From: Chionoecetes opilio
Lineage: Eukaryota; Arthropoda; Malacostraca; Decapoda; Majidae
Length of the DNA: 64,000 bases
Reading direction: 5' to 3'
Assembly (NCBI GenBank): GCA_016584305.1
Contig: JACEEZ010005937.1
Location: forward strand, 114,440-178,439
The stretch's first letter is position 1. Every line of letters begins with the position of its first letter. Below the pieces are notes generated by a model. The model ran no database searches, was not told the DNA's origin, and saw only the letters and a program-made list of their open reading frames with translations. This document shows positions 60,723-64,000 of this stretch, piece after piece. Made by a program: the position numbers and the translations under genes.

Positions 60723-61135
60723 TGAGCAGCAACTTGGCGAAAAAAGAGGGGTGTGACTCCTATGATTCCCGTACCTTTGAGTGCCTAATATCCTTTTGAA
60801 AAGGAGTGAAATAGGTGAAAAAAGCTCTAAAATAGTTGTTAATAGTCTAAATACATATTGGAGATGTCTGGAATTTTGTGTAATTAAGTAAATGTAGATC
60901 AGAATGACAAATAATCTTTAATTGCTCTTTTTTTCCCGCATTAGTCGTGAACAGTTTCTAACTCCTCCCAAAACGGTTGACTTATTTATAATCTTATTGT
61001 AGCATTTCACAGAAGAATGCACAAGGCAATTTTTCAGGTATTTTCATACCTAAAAGAAAAAAAAAGAAAAAGTAAAAAAAAAGTAAGAAAAAATAGGGAA
61101 AAAAAAAGTATCCGTACGTTTTGTCAGTCAATCGC
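60723..61135. other. Unassigned sequence
   Basis: A-rich patches near 61050-61110; nothing else recognised. Confidence 0.5.
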
Positions 61136-61137
61136 TC

Positions 61138-61198
<61 letters not shown>

Positions 61199-61304
61199 CT
61201 CCCCTCTCTCTCCCCTCTCTCTCTTCTCTCTCTCTCTCTCTCCTCTCTCTCCTCTCTCGCTTCTCTCTCTCTTTTTTTTTTTTTATTTTTTTTTTTTTTT
61301 TTTT
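61136..61304. repeat. (CT)n and poly-T tract
   Basis: CT with interruptions, then about 30 T residues. A second CT tract lies at 61440-61554. Confidence 0.95.
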
Positions 61305-61442
61305 TAAACTTAATACATTGAAACAAAAGGGGAGTTGATGTGCTAAAGTCTCTGCTGGGACGACCAAGGAATCTCTAGCAGTATATATTTATTCATGACA
61401 ATAATTTTACAAATAATATGGAAAAAGTACAACAATTCTCTT

Positions 61443-61553
<111 letters not shown>

Positions 61554-61555
61554 AA

Positions 61556-62500
61556 TTACATCTATTTTCGGCTTTAAGCAAATGTTCCATCATGAATTGA
61601 TCACTAAATCCCCAAAAATATTCAAGCAAAGCACTCACTACCTCACACACAAATGCAAACGTGCATTCGCCTGAACCCCAACATTCTATTACAGAACACT
61701 TCCAGCCATTTGTCAAGGTTTCCCCTCTGACGTGAACTGGAAATATGTTAGTCACACGCTTTAGATAAACCATGTTTTGAGCCGTTCTTATTCATGCCCT
61801 TTTATCTTTTTGTCACTATATTTCGATTACTTTCGCGGCCTTGAGCCGTAACAGTTGCGGCGTCAAGATGAACTGTGTGTGTGTGCGGAGGCATAAAAAG
61901 TATCTGACCTTTTTCTCATTTATAGTCGAGTACCTAAAACTGTTAGTTAAGTGTAATATGTTTGCTATAGCCATCAATTGTAGCTGTTATCTGTCATCAT
62001 GACTAATATTTGTCAATATTTATCATACACGTGATGGATTAGATTTTGTTTTTCTGAGTTATTTCTTCTCTGCAAAAGTATATCATGATCCATGGCATCT
62101 TTGTCTTCCTCTCCTTCCCTTCAACGCACTGCCACATGCATTTTTGTTCTTTCACCGACCAAGGCAGCAACATGACCACGCGTTTCCCTTCTTTAGAATT
62201 GCTGAGTCACACTATTCCTGGCTTCGAACCACTGTGGACAAATGTGTGGCGTTTTTGTTATTTGTCAGGCTGCATTTGCTTTAATTAAGAAACAATGTGC
62301 TGCTGTCCTCTTGATACAAAGAAAGCCTGGTATCAATCAATATTCACGTACGCAGTGGAACTAAAGGGTGACATGTCCCCACAGTCTTGACATTCCAGCT
62401 GAGTGAAGACGCCAACATGCAAACGGACGTCTTCAGTAATAGAAACCTTGACTGAGTAGGAGGCTGCTTTGTAGTGACTATTAAATCAATGAGTGTTCCT
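61556..62500. other. Unassigned sequence
   Basis: No gene or repeat family recognised. Short open frames lack motifs. Confidence 0.5.
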
Positions 62501-62504
62501 GGAA

Positions 62505-62760
62505 ACCTCATCAAGGCGGTACCTGCATGGTCCGGGAACGCCAACTTAGGCTTAGCGGGCTTGAGGCACGCTTCCCTGAGTTTGATCCTGCTCATCGGCT
62601 TATACGTGAGCATAAGACACAACCGGGAGGTGGAGGAGTCAAAGGGAACGTTCATAAGCCTCGTGTGTGGAGCAAAATGATCCTCCTTTCCGAGAGTTGT
62701 CCAAAATGGGAAGTTGCGTTAAGGCTGACCCACACAAGACCTCCTGGAGTGTCTTGAACG
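62505..62760 (+). mobile_element. RTE LINE C-terminal fragment, diverged
   Basis: VRERQLRLSGLEARFPEFDP, then AHRL and the PGGGGVKG segment, correspond to the region of RTE copy 2 at 24610-24720. Frames shift and the 3' tail is absent. Confidence 0.65.
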
Positions 62761-63124
62761 CATGAGTAAAGCGATGCAGTTCCCAATGGTTTGCCAAGGT
62801 TCACGATCATTGTACACAATGTCAACAAAAAATACTACACCTCCAAGTGCTGCATTTCACACACGTGCTACCTACGTTATTTTATGCTCTCAAGACGAGG
62901 TTGTTTGAGGAATTTGTGAGCAAAATATTTGTTTGAGCTTCAATAAAAAGAAAGTTTCGCTGCAAGCCTAAAATAAGTAAATATAATGACATTAGTAGTA
63001 AGAGTGAGATGCTATTCTCATGTCACTTTTAAGTTTGTTTCCTCTCTCAAGAATATTTCTGGGGCTTGTCATGTCTTTGCCTTGTATCACGTTGTCTGGC
63101 AACATTTTCTACTGGTGGTTTTTT

Positions 63125-63284
63125 ATTTTTTTATTTTTTTACATATGTGTCTATAGCGCCTGTAGGCAGTGATGATCCAGGGCTCAGATGGTAGGCTCTG
63201 GAGGTTCGCTTGAGGGCTCTGATGGTTGGTCCTCGCCCGTGGTGGCGCAGGCAGGATTCTTATAGTGGCGCCTGTGCTTAGACG
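63125..63284 (-). mobile_element. SINE-B body, interrupted by a hAT element
   Basis: Poly-T (poly-A on the minus strand), then ctatagcgcctgtaggcagt, cctcgcccgtggtggcgcag and tatagtggcgcctgtgctta, as at 39450-39600. The head side is cut at 63284 by the hAT left end. Confidence 0.83.
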
Positions 63285-64000
63285 CAGTGATTCTCAAACT
63301 GTGCGCCGCGGCGCACTTGTGCGCCGTGGGAATCCCCTAAGTGCGCCGCGTAATTTTTTATAGATATGGGTATTTTGCGCTTTGAGGTCGCAGTTTTTGT
63401 TTTTTACATTGAAGATGGAAAATCGTAAATGAATGAGTTAATATGTAACTAGGCAGGTAGATGCAAGGTCCTTTTAATAATATTATAAGTACTTTGGGTA
63501 GATGGATAAAGTAAGAAAGAGAATAAATAAATAAGTTATTCATGCTTAAAAAAAATACTTCCCGCTTCCACCACAATACGTGTTGAACGAGTACTGTACA
63601 CGTACTGTACCAGTATGAGCCGCAGCCTGCTGGTGTTACGGAGTTACCAACTTACTAGTTTTATCACGCGTTCATGTAAATTGTTTTTAGCGACATATAA
63701 AAGGAAAAAGGATGATGAATAGAAACTGATGCATACGTATATCAGTAGGCTTTATGCAAGTTTGACTGTTTGATGTGATTTACGTGAACCCCGATCAATA
63801 AATAACATGTATAATTTGGCAACACACGCAGGCAGAGCGTTGGGTAGGCACCTCCCGTGGTCAGTGTAGCCGTGAGCCTCAGTAAGTATCGCTGTTGTGG
63901 TGTTAATGAGGTCCAAGCTTCAAAAATGGAGAAGTACCTCATTAAAGAGCGAAAGTGTACTGAAGGCAATAGCGGTGAAGTCGCCGTTGATCATGAATCA
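63285..64000 (+). mobile_element. Second hAT element, left end (runs off the window)
   Basis: Left inverted repeat cagtgattctcaaact with, just inside, the palindrome gtgcgccgcggcgcac and a repeated gtgcgccg block, the same layout as the hAT at 8374. A transposase start lies 641 bases in. The right end and target duplication are outside the window; the left flank before the end is cttagacg. Confidence 0.8.
63926..64000 (+). CDS. hAT (ZBED-type) transposase, first 25 codons
   Basis: ATG at 63926-63928 opens MEKYLIKERKCTEGNSGEVA and continues to the window edge. The start resembles that of the 8641 transposase (MDKFVIKKRK), with the same basic stretch followed by an acidic, polar one before the expected BED finger. 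No stop or frameshift is seen in the visible part, but too little is present to judge whether the gene is intact. Confidence 0.65.
   Translation, partial: MEKYLIKERKCTEGNSGEVAVDHES

Overview
The window looks like animal nuclear DNA, most likely from a decapod crustacean. This is inferred from three things: very dense di- and tetranucleotide microsatellites, LINE and SINE families of a kind familiar from crab and shrimp genomes, and short arthropod-type CCTAA runs near 54.4-54.9 kb. No bacterial genes, rRNA genes, free-standing tRNA genes or CRISPR array are present. Nearly all of the sequence is transposon remains and simple repeats. Most long open frames are read-throughs of (TA)n, (GA)n, (CA)n or minisatellites and do not encode proteins.

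Layout. 1-1.2 kb holds chained copies of a composite Helitron-like repeat (HEL-1). 1.7-5 kb holds a tRNA-derived SINE, a jockey-like LINE (LINE-J copy A) and a second SINE. 5.4-6.4 kb holds a broken RTE-type LINE. 6.4-12.8 kb is one antisense LINE-J copy split by a 2.54-kb hAT transposon (with target duplication and a twice-frameshifted transposase) and by a 1.4-kb insertion with LTR-like ends. 13-16 kb holds minisatellites and SINEs. 16.1-20.8 kb is the most complete LINE-J copy, split by a SINE and by a 1.18-kb foldback element. 23-24.9 kb holds a long RTE LINE and 25-26.6 kb a CR1 LINE. 27.4-34.5 kb is a 7.1-kb element with roughly 150-200-bp terminal inverted repeats. It encodes a large, broken, unplaced protein with zinc modules, a nuclease-like region and a CXC finger. 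34.5-43 kb holds palindromic DNA elements, SINEs and a 42-bp minisatellite. 44.3-46.7 kb and 51.3-52.2 kb hold more HEL-1 copies, two of them head-to-head. 52.6-58 kb holds two more LINE-J copies, and 58-59.6 kb an ACGC tract, a tRNA-Val-type SINE and a 466-bp palindrome. The window ends in the first codons of a second hAT transposase.

Host-gene signal. Two short minus-strand exons (43757-43902 and 27019-27102) have good splice sites and matching phase, and together read like part of a beaten-path-type immunoglobulin-domain protein. If they belong together, the 16.7 kb between them is one intron that contains the 7.1-kb element. A third candidate exon (47974-48240, minus) encodes a CxxC protein resembling transposon-linked zinc proteins.

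Family names HEL-1, HEL-2, LINE-J and SINE-A to E are labels made for this answer. Family assignments rest on motifs read by eye; no database search was run.
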